Shown here piece after piece: positions 28,745-37,613 of a DNA stretch of 64,000 nt. A program made the position numbers and the translations under genes. Origin of the DNA: Njordibacter sp028825405 (lineage in GTDB: Bacteria; Pseudomonadota; Gammaproteobacteria; Pseudomonadales; Balneatricaceae); NCBI RefSeq assembly GCF_047730065.1, contig NZ_CP159829.1:2914001-2978000 (forward strand), given 5' to 3'. Under the pieces are notes generated by a model. The model saw only the letters and a program-made list of their open reading frames with translations, was not told the origin of the DNA and did no database searches. The stretch's first letter is position 1; each line of letters opens with the position of its first letter.

Positions 28745-29695
28745 ATGAGCGAAGTAAAGCACTGTCAGTTACTAATTTTAGGCTCTGGCCCTGCCGGCTA
28801 TACTGCAGCTGTCTATGCAGCGCGCGCCAACCTTAACCCCGTGTTAATTACGGGTATGCAAATGGGTGGACAGTTAACCACAACCACAGAAGTAGATAAC
28901 TGGCCTGGAGATGTAGAAGGGCTGCAAGGGCCCGCTTTAATGGAGCGCATGAAAGCCCATGCCGAGCGGTTTGAAACGGAAATTATTTTTGATCAAATTG
29001 ATTCTGTAAATTTGAAGCAACGCCCATTCCAACTATCAGGTCAAGGCACCCAGTATACCTGCGATGCTTTGATTATCTGTACTGGAGCAAGCGCCCGTTA
29101 TCTGGGTTTAGATAGCGAAACTGCCTACCAAGGCAGAGGGGTTTCAGCTTGCGCCACTTGTGACGGCTTTTTTTATCGTAACAAAAAAGTGGCGGTCATT
29201 GGTGGTGGTAATACCGCAGTTGAAGAAGCACTTTACCTTAGCAACATTGCAGCAGAAGTCACTGTCGTGCATCGCCGTGGAAAATTCCGCAGTGAAAAAA
29301 TCCTAGCTGATCGTCTCATGGACAAAGTAGAAAATGGCAACATGAAGGTCGAATGGCATCATAATCTTGACGAAGTGTTGGGTGATGACATGGGCGTCAA
29401 TGGCATGCGCATTAAGAGTAGCGAAGATGGCAGCACCAAAGACCTTGATGTCGATGGTGTATTTATCGCAATCGGCCACTCGCCCAATACGGGGCTGTTT
29501 GAAGGCCAGTTAGACATGGAAGGTGGCTACATTACTGTACAAAGCGGGACGCAAGGTAATGCCACTCAAACCAGTATTGAAGGCGTTTTTGCTGCCGGTG
29601 ATGTAATGGACCATATCTATCGCCAAGCCATCACTTCTGCAGGCACTGGATGCATGGCAGCTCTAGATGCAGAACGCTACTTAGACGAACTATAG
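28745..29695 (+). CDS. trxB: Thioredoxin reductase
   Basis: NADPH-dependent flavoenzyme that reduces thioredoxin. About 316 residues from ATG 28745, which has AGGAC upstream; the in-frame extension to 28682 is rejected because the family starts close to LLILGSGPAGYTAA. FAD site GSGPAG, redox pair CATC (about 136-139), NADPH site GGGNTAVEEA, and the terminal FAA GD motif are all present. Confidence 0.97.
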   Translation: MSEVKHCQLLILGSGPAGYTAAVYAARANLNPVLITGMQMGGQLTTTTEVDNWPGDVEGLQGPALMERMKAHAERFETEIIFDQIDSVNLKQRPFQLSGQGTQYTCDALIICTGASARYLGLDSETAYQGRGVSACATCDGFFYRNKKVAVIGGGNTAVEEALYLSNIAAEVTVVHRRGKFRSEKILADRLMDKVENGNMKVEWHHNLDEVLGDDMGVNGMRIKSSEDGSTKDLDVDGVFIAIGHSPNTGLFEGQLDMEGGYITVQSGTQGNATQTSIEGVFAAGDVMDHIYRQAITSAGTGCMAALDAERYLDEL

Positions 29696-29819
29696 CTTTT
29701 TATCGCAAACAACTAGAACTGGTCATTGTATTAACTGTACAATGACCGCCATTACCCTTGTGTCTAGAGCCTATCTAGAGACAAAACCTTAATACAATAA
29801 CTTAAATGAGAGGCGCACC

Positions 29820-30449
29820 ATGGACTTAATAGGATTTCTATTTCGCTGGTCACATTTTTTATTCGGCATCACCTGGATCGGTATGCTCTATTATTTCAAC
29901 TTTATCCAAGGTGGCTATTTCAAACAAGCCAGCGCCGAAGGTCTAGCCGATGCTAAAGCCAAACTCGCACCAAGTGCTTTATGGTGGTTCCGTTGGGGCG
30001 CTATGGGTACATTTATAACGGGTCTTGCGCTTTTAGGTAAACTAGCCATTGGACTCAATAACTACATTATTGTGGGCGCTGTCTTTGGTACCATTATGTT
30101 TTTAAACGTATGGTTGATCATTTGGCCAAACCAAAAGATCGCTCTTGGTATGGCTGAAGGTGATGCACCTGCAGCGGGTGCTAAGGCTTTATTGGCTTCA
30201 CGCCACAACGTGCTCTACTCAGCACCAATGGCATTCTGTATGCTTGCCTCTGGGCACCCAGACCCTTCCTTAGGTTGGAGCCTGTATAGCAGCATGAGCA
30301 ATTCCTTGATCGTGATGTTGGTCATTATTGCTGCTTTGCAAGCCAATGCAATGTTTGGCAAGCAAGGTCCATTGACCACCGTTAAGGGTGTCATACACGC
30401 TTCTTTAGGCTTGACTGCGGTTATGGTTTTGGTCTTTAACTACGTTTAA
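29820..30449 (+). CDS. Multi-span membrane protein with urate oxidase N-terminal-like (PF06181) domain
   Basis: 209 residues, about five hydrophobic helices. The N-terminal RWSHFLFGITWIGMLYYFN and the ALWWFRWGA segment match the membrane domain that precedes cytochrome c in PuuD-type urate hydroxylases. Here the cytochrome c part is absent and no purine genes are adjacent, so urate oxidation cannot be asserted. Conserved histidines (about 12 and, in SRHNVL, near 130) could bind metal or haem. It is a single gene flanked by trxB and a strong terminator. Function unknown. Confidence 0.7.
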   Translation: MDLIGFLFRWSHFLFGITWIGMLYYFNFIQGGYFKQASAEGLADAKAKLAPSALWWFRWGAMGTFITGLALLGKLAIGLNNYIIVGAVFGTIMFLNVWLIIWPNQKIALGMAEGDAPAAGAKALLASRHNVLYSAPMAFCMLASGHPDPSLGWSLYSSMSNSLIVMLVIIAALQANAMFGKQGPLTTVKGVIHASLGLTAVMVLVFNYV

Positions 30450-30468
30450 ACGTTAGTTAAGTAGCAAA

Positions 30469-30499
30469 CAAAAAAACCCCAGCTTGCTGGGGTTTTTTT
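30469..30499 (+). terminator. Rho-independent terminator
   Basis: Perfect stem AAAAAACCCCAGC / GCTGGGGTTTTTT with a short loop, 20 bases after the PF06181-like gene; works on both strands by symmetry. Confidence 0.9.
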
Positions 30500-30522
30500 G
30501 TGGTGGTAACACCAAATTAGAA

Positions 30523-30640
30523 GTGCCCATCCTAGGCACGCATACATCCTGTTGACTTCCTGTCCTTCCGTGTCGGTCCTGCATAGCAAGCTATGTGACT
30601 AACCACTCTCCTTGAGGTGTTAGATTACGCTAAACACCAT
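30523..30640. repeat. Cluster of short inverted repeats with CATCC loops
   Basis: Within this non-coding stretch are GTGCC-CATCCTA-GGCAC (30523-30539), CATAGC-AA-GCTATG (30582-30595) and a GGTGTT/AACACC pair (about 30616-30638). The CATCC loop also appears at 30545-30549 and at the element near 36662. They look like members of an interspersed palindromic repeat family; nothing coding is seen in 30500-30725. Confidence 0.45.
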
Positions 30641-30725
30641 ACAGAACATATAGGAAAATTTCGTATTTTTCCACTTTTCTTTGATTACTTTAACCCTATA
30701 CTTGTCAACGCATAGGGCTTCAGAC

Positions 30726-31400
30726 TTACTGACCTATTTTAATCAGTTCAACTTCAAAAATGAGCGCATCATTGGGTCCAATCATTTGCCCAGCACCTTG
30801 AGTGCCATAAGCTAAATCAGGGTGAATAAAGAATTTAAACTTAGATCCAACACTCATCAATTGAACACCCTCTGTCCAACCAGCAATCACGCCATTGAGT
30901 GGAAATTGCGCAGGCTCACCACGCTCAACTGAGCTGTCAAAGACACGGCCATCCATAGTCGTGCCATGGTAATGCACAGTGACGGTATCTGTAGCAGTGG
31001 GCTTATCACCTTCTGCTACAGTTAGAATTTGATATTGCAGGCCACTCGGCGTCACTTGAACACCATCATTTTCTGCATTCTCAACCAAATAGGCTTCACT
31101 ATTTGTTAATGCGCCTTCAAATTTTGAAGCGGCTATTTTGCGCTGGTAATCCTGCACAGCTGCCACAGCTTCTTTCTCGTTGACCAAGGTTTTTTGACCC
31201 AGGTAAGCGGCATTAAAACCCTCGACAAAAGCTTCAAGGTTTAAGTTGTCAAAGTCGTTGGCAAGCTGTCCTGCAACCAAGGTACCCAAGCTATAGCTTA
31301 CGTTTTGTTCTGCGTTGTTTAGATCAATGTCTGCAGCAGAAGATGTGGCAGCAAGGCCAATAGCACTCGTAACGGCCAAACGGCTAATTAAAGTTTTCAT
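30726..31400 (-). CDS. FKBP-type peptidyl-prolyl cis-trans isomerase, secreted (Mip/FkpA-like)
   Basis: Periplasmic folding helper that isomerises Xaa-Pro bonds. 224 residues. The N-terminus is a signal peptide (about 1-22, ending SSA-A). An alpha-helical dimerisation domain with the YSLGTLVAGQL motif follows, then the FKBP domain from about 120 (VTVHYHGTTMDGRVFDSS, ...VIAGWTEGVQLM, YG, LIFEVELIKI) with the pocket aromatic and Asp residues in place. It lies alone on the minus strand, divergent from the ABC-F gene. Confidence 0.9.
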   Translation of the reverse strand: MKTLISRLAVTSAIGLAATSSAADIDLNNAEQNVSYSLGTLVAGQLANDFDNLNLEAFVEGFNAAYLGQKTLVNEKEAVAAVQDYQRKIAASKFEGALTNSEAYLVENAENDGVQVTPSGLQYQILTVAEGDKPTATDTVTVHYHGTTMDGRVFDSSVERGEPAQFPLNGVIAGWTEGVQLMSVGSKFKFFIHPDLAYGTQGAGQMIGPNDALIFEVELIKIGQ

Positions 31401-31577
31401 AGTATTCCTTTGTGATTCCTTTGTGATACCTGGGTGATAATGCTAAACGTTATCATTCAGCGCGTTGCATAGGATATATAAGACTCCAAGCTGACGCAAA
31501 AGTATTTCCAATTGTTTACATTTGATTGTCTATTTTTAAGCTTATGCCTCGCCAAGCCTGTGGTATCATGCGCGGCC

Positions 31578-33515
31578 ATGATTAAATTTGACAAAATTAC
31601 ACTACAGCGCGGTGGTCAGCCTCTTATTGAGGGGGCCGATTTGACTCTAGATTCTGGCCAGAGGTACGGTTTAGTTGGGCGTAATGGCGCGGGCAAAACC
31701 ACCTTATTTAAATTATTACTGGGTCAATTACAACTGGATGCTGGCCAGCTCACTTGGCCACCAGCGATGCGTATGGCCCACATGGCGCAAGAAATTGGTG
31801 ATGTAAATCGCTCGACCTTAGACCATGTACTGGATGGCGATCAGGCTTTAAGAAAGGCTGAACTTGCCATTACTGCCGCTGAAGCCACCCATGATGAAGC
31901 CGCCCTGAGTCACGTTTATGCAGACTATGACCATGCTGGAGGTTACAGCGCAGTTAACCGTGCCCAGCAATTATTGCAGGGCCTAGGCTTTCCTGAACAA
32001 GACTGGAATCAGCCAGTAGGGACTTTCTCTGGGGGCTGGCGCGTGCGTTTGAATCTAGCTCAAGCACTCATGTGCCCATCAGACTTACTATTGCTCGATG
32101 AACCGACTAACCACTTAGACCTAGATGCCACTATGTGGCTTGAGTCTTGGTTACAAAAATATCCAGGCACTTTATTTTTAGTCTCTCACGATCGTGACTT
32201 TTTGGACCAAGTGGTACAGGTGATAGTGCATTTAGATCGCAAACTACTCACCTCTTATCGTGGCAACTATGCGGCTTTTGAGCGCCAAAAAGCTGAGCGA
32301 ATGGCCCAACACCAAGTTATGTATTCCAAGCAGCAAACTGAAATAGCCCACATCGAAAATTTTATTAGGCGCTTTAAGGCCAAAGCGAGTAAAGCTAAAC
32401 AAGCGCAGGGTCGGGTGAAAGCCCTTGAACGTATGGAAAAGATTGCTCCAGCCTATGCCGATTCACCTTTTACCTTTCGCTTTCCTGAATTTGATAAGAC
32501 CAGTTCGACCTTAATTGATCTGGACCGTGTGAGTATTGGTTATGACAAGCCCATTGTCAGTGCCAACATTACCTTATTACATGATTCGCGCTATGCTTTA
32601 CTGGGTCCAAACGGAGCTGGGAAATCAAGCTTAATCAAGACGTTAGTGGGAGACTTAACGCCTCTGGCAGGTCAAGTTGTGCCTGGAGAACACCTCAAGA
32701 TCGGTTACTTTGCACAACATCAGTTGGAGGCATTGGATATAGAGGCGAATGGCCTGTTGCATTTACAACGGTTAAAGCCCTCAGCAAGTGAACAAGAGCT
32801 GCGTAATTTCTTGGGTAGTTTTGGTTGGCAAGGTGAGCGGGTGTTTGAACCAGTGAAGCATTTTTCTGGGGGTGAAAAAGTCCGTTTAGCTTTAGCCATG
32901 ATCGCCCTGCAAAAGCCTAATTTATTGTTGTTAGATGAACCCACTAACCACTTAGATTTGGAAGCACGCCATGCGCTCACTATGGCGCTGCAAGCCTATC
33001 AAGGGGCTCTAGTCGTCATTTCTCACGACCGTCACTTGTTGCGTCAAGTAGTGGATAACTATTGGATAGTCGCCGATGGTAAAGTAAAAGAGTTTGAAGG
33101 CGACTTACAGGACTATCAAGTGCTAGTTCAAGCGCTGGCTCAAGCCCAGGCTCAGGCTAAGATGAAACAACGACAGAACTCTATAAACTCAAGTCCTAGT
33201 AGCACTGAAACATTAGTGTCTGACGCTTTAACGCCAGCAGAGCGCAAAGAACAAAAGCGTCAGCAAGCTGAAAAGCGCAAGCAACTGAGTCCGTTGAAAA
33301 AAGCCATTAGCAAACATGAAAAAGACATTGATGTATGGCAAGCCAAATTGGATCAACTAGAAGCAGAGTTAGCTGAACCTAGCTTGTACCAAGTAGAAAA
33401 TAAGGCCAAACTAAAAGACTTATTGACCCAGCAAGCCCATGCCAGTCAAGAGCATGAACAAAGCGAAGAACTATGGCTTGAAAAACAAGACGAACTTGAA
33501 TCAATATCATTGTAA
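31578..33515 (+). CDS. ABC-F family ATPase (YheS-like)
   Basis: Ribosome-associated ATPase with two ABC domains and no membrane segment. About 645 residues from ATG 31578 (MIKFDKITLQRGG), the usual length for YheS; the longer frame from 31512 is not supported by the family. Walker A motifs GRNGAGKT and GPNGAGKS, signature motifs FSGGW and FSGGEK, and two LLLLDEPTNHLDL Walker B boxes are present, separated by the ABC-F linker, with a basic coiled-coil C-terminus (about 540-645). Such proteins act at the ribosomal E site; the exact role of YheS is less settled. Confidence 0.92.
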   Translation: MIKFDKITLQRGGQPLIEGADLTLDSGQRYGLVGRNGAGKTTLFKLLLGQLQLDAGQLTWPPAMRMAHMAQEIGDVNRSTLDHVLDGDQALRKAELAITAAEATHDEAALSHVYADYDHAGGYSAVNRAQQLLQGLGFPEQDWNQPVGTFSGGWRVRLNLAQALMCPSDLLLLDEPTNHLDLDATMWLESWLQKYPGTLFLVSHDRDFLDQVVQVIVHLDRKLLTSYRGNYAAFERQKAERMAQHQVMYSKQQTEIAHIENFIRRFKAKASKAKQAQGRVKALERMEKIAPAYADSPFTFRFPEFDKTSSTLIDLDRVSIGYDKPIVSANITLLHDSRYALLGPNGAGKSSLIKTLVGDLTPLAGQVVPGEHLKIGYFAQHQLEALDIEANGLLHLQRLKPSASEQELRNFLGSFGWQGERVFEPVKHFSGGEKVRLALAMIALQKPNLLLLDEPTNHLDLEARHALTMALQAYQGALVVISHDRHLLRQVVDNYWIVADGKVKEFEGDLQDYQVLVQALAQAQAQAKMKQRQNSINSSPSSTETLVSDALTPAERKEQKRQQAEKRKQLSPLKKAISKHEKDIDVWQAKLDQLEAELAEPSLYQVENKAKLKDLLTQQAHASQEHEQSEELWLEKQDELESISL

Positions 33516-33583
33516 CAATAGCATTATTGGTCATTGCCCAGTAAGCCATTGGACCTAGACAACTTTATACTAGAGGCGTAACT

Positions 33584-34597
33584 ATGAGCTTTCAACCCAG
33601 TCAACGTCAGTTCCCCAGCAGCCGTATGCGGAGGATGCGATCCAATGATTTTTCTCGCCGTTTAATGCGTGAAAATCAACTCACAACCAATGACTTGATT
33701 TACCCCATGTTTGTTATCGAGGGTCACAACCAACGACAAACTGTGGCCTCTATGCCAGGAGTAGAACGACTCAGTGTTGATAATTTAGTCATAGAGGCAA
33801 GGCATATAGAGCGCTTAGGCATTCCTGCCATTGCCCTATTTCCTGTCACCCCAGACGCCGCCAAATCGTTGATGGCAGAGCAAGCTTATAGTGCCGATGG
33901 TCTCGCCCAACGGGCTGTTAGGGCAGTAAAAAAAGCCTGTCCCCAACTTGGCATTATTACCGATGTGGCCTTAGACCCATTCACTACCCATGGCCAAGAT
34001 GGCATTATTGACGACCTTGGCTATGTGCTTAACGACATCACCGTAGATATCCTCATTCAACAAGCCCTTTCCCACGCCGAAGCTGGGGCTGACATCGTGG
34101 CGCCATCAGACATGATGGACGGACGCATAGGTTCTATTCGGCAGGCCTTAGAAGCAAAGAACCACCACAACACATGCATTATGGCCTATGCCGCCAAGTA
34201 CGCCTCGGCCTATTATGGTCCGTTTCGTGACGCAGTTGGCTCTGCTGGAAACTTAGGTAAGAGTGACAAGTTTGGCTATCAGATGGACCCCGCTAACAGT
34301 AACGAAGCTGTGCACGAAGTTGCCATGGACATTGCTGAAGGCGCGGACATGGTCATGGTCAAACCTGGAATGCCTTATTTAGATGTTGTTAGCCGCGTTA
34401 AGCGTGAACTCCAAGTGCCTACATTTGCTTACCAAGTTAGCGGTGAGTACGCCATGCATATGGCAGCCTTCCAAAATGGTTGGTTAGATAAAAATAGCGT
34501 TATGTTGGAGTCTTTACTGGCTTTTAAACGGGCAGGTGCGGATGGCATTCTCACCTATTTTGCCAAAGATGCAGCTATACTTCTGCAATCGGATTAA
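33584..34597 (+). CDS. hemB: Delta-aminolevulinic acid dehydratase (porphobilinogen synthase)
   Basis: Condenses two 5-aminolevulinate molecules into porphobilinogen for haem synthesis. 337 residues. The two active-site lysines are in MAYAAKYAS and MVMVKPG. The metal site reads DVALDPFTTHGQDG: Asp instead of the Cys-rich zinc motif, as in the magnesium-dependent enzymes known from Pseudomonas. Follows the ABC-F gene on the same strand, 68 bases downstream. Confidence 0.96.
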   Translation: MSFQPSQRQFPSSRMRRMRSNDFSRRLMRENQLTTNDLIYPMFVIEGHNQRQTVASMPGVERLSVDNLVIEARHIERLGIPAIALFPVTPDAAKSLMAEQAYSADGLAQRAVRAVKKACPQLGIITDVALDPFTTHGQDGIIDDLGYVLNDITVDILIQQALSHAEAGADIVAPSDMMDGRIGSIRQALEAKNHHNTCIMAYAAKYASAYYGPFRDAVGSAGNLGKSDKFGYQMDPANSNEAVHEVAMDIAEGADMVMVKPGMPYLDVVSRVKRELQVPTFAYQVSGEYAMHMAAFQNGWLDKNSVMLESLLAFKRAGADGILTYFAKDAAILLQSD

Positions 34598-34618
34598 TCA
34601 TCAATTTGAGACAACAAC

Positions 34619-36022
34619 ATGGCCAAAGCTAAAACTGCCTATGTGTGCAATGAATGTGGCTCTGACAGTAGCAAGTGGCAGGGACAATGCAGTGATTGTG
34701 GTGCCTGGAATAGTCTGCAAGAGATACGCTTAGCTCCGACTGGGGGCCATGTAAATGCCAGTGCTAGGGTCAGTGCCGCCAAGGGATATGCCGGTGTAGC
34801 GTCACAGTTACAAGACCTAAGTGACGTTGATGTGGCTAGTATGCCCCGCTTAGGTACAGGCATTAGTGAACTAGACCGTGTTTTAGGTGGTGGCTTAGTG
34901 CCAGGTTCTGCCATTCTCATTGGTGGGCATCCTGGGGCAGGTAAGAGTACATTATTACTGCAGCTCATGTGCAGCTTAGCCCAACGCATGCCTGCCTTAT
35001 ACATTACCGGTGAGGAATCATTGCAACAGGTGGCCTTGCGGGCCCAGCGCCTAGAATTACCCACCCAAAATTTAAAGATGCTCACCGAGACTGACGTTGA
35101 AGCTATCTTAGTGACCTGTGCCCAGCTTGAGCCTAAACTCATTGTGGTAGATTCTATCCAAGTCATGCAATTAGCCGACATTACCTCAGCTCCTGGCAGT
35201 GTGTCCCAAGTAAGAGAGTGTGCCGCAGCCCTTACACGTTATGCCAAACAATCTGACGCTATACTCTTATTGGTGGGGCACGTTACCAAAGACGGTAGCT
35301 TAGCTGGTCCCAAAGTTTTAGAGCACATGATTGATTGTTCACTGCAACTCGAAGGTGATAACGACAGTCGTTACCGCACCTTAAGAAGCCATAAAAATCG
35401 GTTTGGTGCGGTCAATGAACTAGGCGTGTTTGCAATGATGGAAACTGGCCTTAAGGAAGTTAAAAACCCAAGCTCCATCTTTTTGTCCCGTGGAGATACA
35501 AGTGCAGCGGGCAGCTTAGTAATGGTCATATGGGAAGGCAGTCGACCACTTTTGGTTGAGTTACAAGCCTTAGTAGATGACAGCCATATGAATAATCCTC
35601 GCCGTGTAGCCGTGGGGCTAGACCAGAACCGACTCACCATGTTGTTGGCCGTATTACACCGTCATGGTGGTCTACACACAGGCGATCAAGATGTTTTTGT
35701 TAATGTAGTAGGGGGTGTAAGGGTATCTGAAACAGGTGCCGATCTGGCCATGTTATTGGCCATTGTTTCCAGTTTAAGGGACCAAGCATTAGATCAGAAC
35801 TTAGTGGTCTTTGGTGAGGTAGGACTATCAGGCGAGATCCGTCCTGTGCCGAGTGGCCAAGAACGGATTCGAGAAGCAGCCAAACACGGCTTTAAACGCG
35901 CTATAGTGCCTATTGCTAATGTTCCAAAGGCCCACAAGTCTGTGGGCAAAGACCGGGACGGCTTAGAAGGGATGGACATTATTGGTGTTAGAAACCTACA
36001 GGAGGCTTTAGCAGCCCTATAA
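34619..36022 (+). CDS. radA: DNA repair protein RadA/Sms
   Basis: RecA-like ATPase that promotes branch migration in homologous recombination. 467 residues. N-terminal zinc finger CNECG...CSDCGAW (about 8-28), Walker A GGHPGAGKST (about 100-109), the RadA-specific KNRFG motif and a C-terminal Lon-protease-like domain (VNVVGGVRVSETGADLA, then GEVGLSGEIRPV). Starts 21 bases after hemB, so the two are probably co-transcribed. Confidence 0.96.
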   Translation: MAKAKTAYVCNECGSDSSKWQGQCSDCGAWNSLQEIRLAPTGGHVNASARVSAAKGYAGVASQLQDLSDVDVASMPRLGTGISELDRVLGGGLVPGSAILIGGHPGAGKSTLLLQLMCSLAQRMPALYITGEESLQQVALRAQRLELPTQNLKMLTETDVEAILVTCAQLEPKLIVVDSIQVMQLADITSAPGSVSQVRECAAALTRYAKQSDAILLLVGHVTKDGSLAGPKVLEHMIDCSLQLEGDNDSRYRTLRSHKNRFGAVNELGVFAMMETGLKEVKNPSSIFLSRGDTSAAGSLVMVIWEGSRPLLVELQALVDDSHMNNPRRVAVGLDQNRLTMLLAVLHRHGGLHTGDQDVFVNVVGGVRVSETGADLAMLLAIVSSLRDQALDQNLVVFGEVGLSGEIRPVPSGQERIREAAKHGFKRAIVPIANVPKAHKSVGKDRDGLEGMDIIGVRNLQEALAAL

Positions 36023-36069
36023 GCCGTTTCATTTTATGGTCTACCCTATAGCAGTAAGGAGTTGTCTGC

Positions 36070-36624
36070 ATGACTATTAAGCCAGATATTATTACCTCCA
36101 ACGGTCATATCCGCCTCATCGATACTAAAGATGCTAACGCCCTAGCCGATTACTATGCGCGCAATCGGACGCATTTTTTACCGTGGGAACCTGTGCGAGG
36201 GGCCAATTTTTATGAAGTAGAAACCATGTTTAACCGTATTCTAGAAGCCGAGGGTGCATTTTACGCCGACCAACAAGTTAAATTAGGCGTCTTTAATCTT
36301 CAGCATCGGCGAATGATTGCTAGCATAGACTTTTCACAAATCGTGCGAGGACCCTTGCAATCATGCTTTGTAGGTTTCTCTATTGATGCCCAACACCAAG
36401 GCCAAGGGTTGATGCAAGAATTTATGCCATGGTGCCTAGAGTACATGTTCAACCATTTCAATATACACCGTGTCATGGCTACCTACATGGTCACAAATGA
36501 TCGCAGCCAGGCTTTGCTTGAGCGACTAGGATTTGAAAAAGAGGGCTATGCTAAATCTTATTTAAATATCGCAGGCACCTGGGAAGACCACATACTCACA
36601 GCCTTGGTGAATCCGAGTCATTAA
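36070..36624 (+). CDS. RimJ/RimL-type GNAT N-acetyltransferase
   Basis: 184-residue acetyl-CoA-dependent transferase of the GNAT fold. The FLPWEPVRG and SFVGFSIDAQHQGQGLMQE-like segment (acetyl-CoA loop QGQGLM) and MATYMVTNDRSQALLERLGFEKEG are typical of enzymes that acetylate protein N-termini such as ribosomal S5, L12 or S18. Which protein is the target cannot be told. Same strand as radA, 47 bases downstream. Confidence 0.85.
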   Translation: MTIKPDIITSNGHIRLIDTKDANALADYYARNRTHFLPWEPVRGANFYEVETMFNRILEAEGAFYADQQVKLGVFNLQHRRMIASIDFSQIVRGPLQSCFVGFSIDAQHQGQGLMQEFMPWCLEYMFNHFNIHRVMATYMVTNDRSQALLERLGFEKEGYAKSYLNIAGTWEDHILTALVNPSH

Positions 36625-36639
36625 CTGCCGCTCCATGAC

Positions 36640-36676
36640 ATCCCTATCACCACGGCATACCGTACATCCTGTACAT
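36640..36676. repeat. CATCC-loop palindromic element
   Basis: Contains GTACATCCTGTAC (about 36662-36674), a GTAC-bounded hairpin with a CATCC loop, and a related CATCCC a little upstream. It shares TACATCCTGT with the repeat cluster near 30540. Confidence 0.4.
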
Positions 36677-36713
36677 AAAAAAACCGGCGTCTATTGCTAG
36701 AGGCCAGTTTTTA
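36677..36713 (-). terminator. Terminator downstream of rpmG
   Basis: Inverted repeat AACTGGC/GCCGGTT with a 14-base loop and a U-run on the minus strand, 15 bases after the rpmG stop. Confidence 0.6.
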
Positions 36714-36727
36714 TAAAGCACCATCAA

Positions 36728-36883
36728 TTATTTGATTTTAGCTTCTTTGTACATTACATGCTTACGAACTTTTGGATCGTACTTCTTTAATTCCATTTTG
36801 TCAGGCATGGTGCGTTTGTTCTTAGTAGTGGTGTAGAAGTGACCAGTACCAGCGCTGGAAACCAGCTTAATTTTATCGCGCAT
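36728..36883 (-). CDS. rpmG: 50S ribosomal protein L33
   Basis: 51-residue basic protein of the large ribosomal subunit. The translated frame starts MRDKIKLVSSAGTG and contains YTTTKNKR and KMELKKYDPKVRKH, typical of the cysteine-free (zinc-independent) L33 of gammaproteobacteria. A strong AAGGAG site precedes the ATG at 36883. It follows rpmB by 11 bases, the conserved order. Confidence 0.95.
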   Translation of the reverse strand: MRDKIKLVSSAGTGHFYTTTKNKRTMPDKMELKKYDPKVRKHVMYKEAKIK

Positions 36884-36894
36884 GAGTCTTCTCC

Positions 36895-37131
36895 TTAAAC
36901 CTTTGTGCCATTGGCACGGACGTCAACTAGAACGGAATCAATGCCTTTCTTGTCAACAATACGCATACCTTTGGAAGATACCCGAAGGCGAACGAATTTG
37001 TTTTCGCTTTCTACCCAAAAACGATGCCAATGCAAGTTTGGTAAAAAACGACGACGTGTTTTGTTGTGTGCGTGAGACACGTTGTTACCAGCGACAGGGC
37101 GCTTTCCAGTAATCATACATACTCTGGACAT
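36895..37131 (-). CDS. rpmB: 50S ribosomal protein L28
   Basis: 78-residue ribosomal protein, standard length. Starts SRVCMITGKRPVAGNNVSHA and ends with the usual DVRANGTKV-like basic tail. First gene of rpmB-rpmG. Confidence 0.96.
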   Translation of the reverse strand: MSRVCMITGKRPVAGNNVSHAHNKTRRRFLPNLHWHRFWVESENKFVRLRVSSKGMRIVDKKGIDSVLVDVRANGTKV

Positions 37132-37235
37132 TTTAACTTCCTCAATATTAGTCTTGAACCAAACCTTGTGCTTAGTTCTCAGGCGGAGCAGCCCTCCAGT
37201 GGGCCATTATCCGTACCAGCCACATTAAAACCTAA

Positions 37236-37418
37236 ACTCTGGAGGTAGAAATATGGAGGCGAGACATTAGCAGATTAGGCGCCCATTGGCAAGAACAGCT
37301 TGTGGTTTATGAGCTACAAGCTGCCACGAACTCTATCGTAAGTGTTGAAGTGGGCTATGATAATCCCTCCCAAGGCATTGCACCCCTTAAAGCCTTACTT
37401 AAACACTATTTAGTTTAG
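37236..37418 (+). pseudogene. Possible remnant of an AraC-family regulator C-terminus
   Basis: An open frame without a start codon (in-frame stop at 37233) ends with ...SIVSVEVGYDNPSQGIAPLKALL and a stop. This resembles the second helix-turn-helix of AraC-type regulators, which normally reads like VAxEVGYxSPSxFIxxFKRxFG. Only about 30 residues match and the distal part has changed. It looks like a decayed 3' end in the gap between rpmB and the monooxygenase gene. The evidence is a short pattern match, so the call is tentative. Confidence 0.4.
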
Positions 37419-37613
37419 CCTTTTTTTAAAAGTGCTGAACCACAAAAATTTAAAGACACTTTGCCTTAATGAGCAGGCAAAAGTTACGAAAAATTTTAAC
37501 TATTTTTTGTTAACTGGACTATGAGTTTTCCATAATAGTCAAAAGCACTAGATTACGATAATGTGGTTTAATACAGGTGAAAGCTTTATAACAAAAATTT
37601 AATGAGGAATTCC

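Noticed and set aside
34639..35181. 180-codon frame antisense to radA
   Set aside because: Lies wholly within radA, which has complete family motifs; composition is that of a reading-frame shadow.
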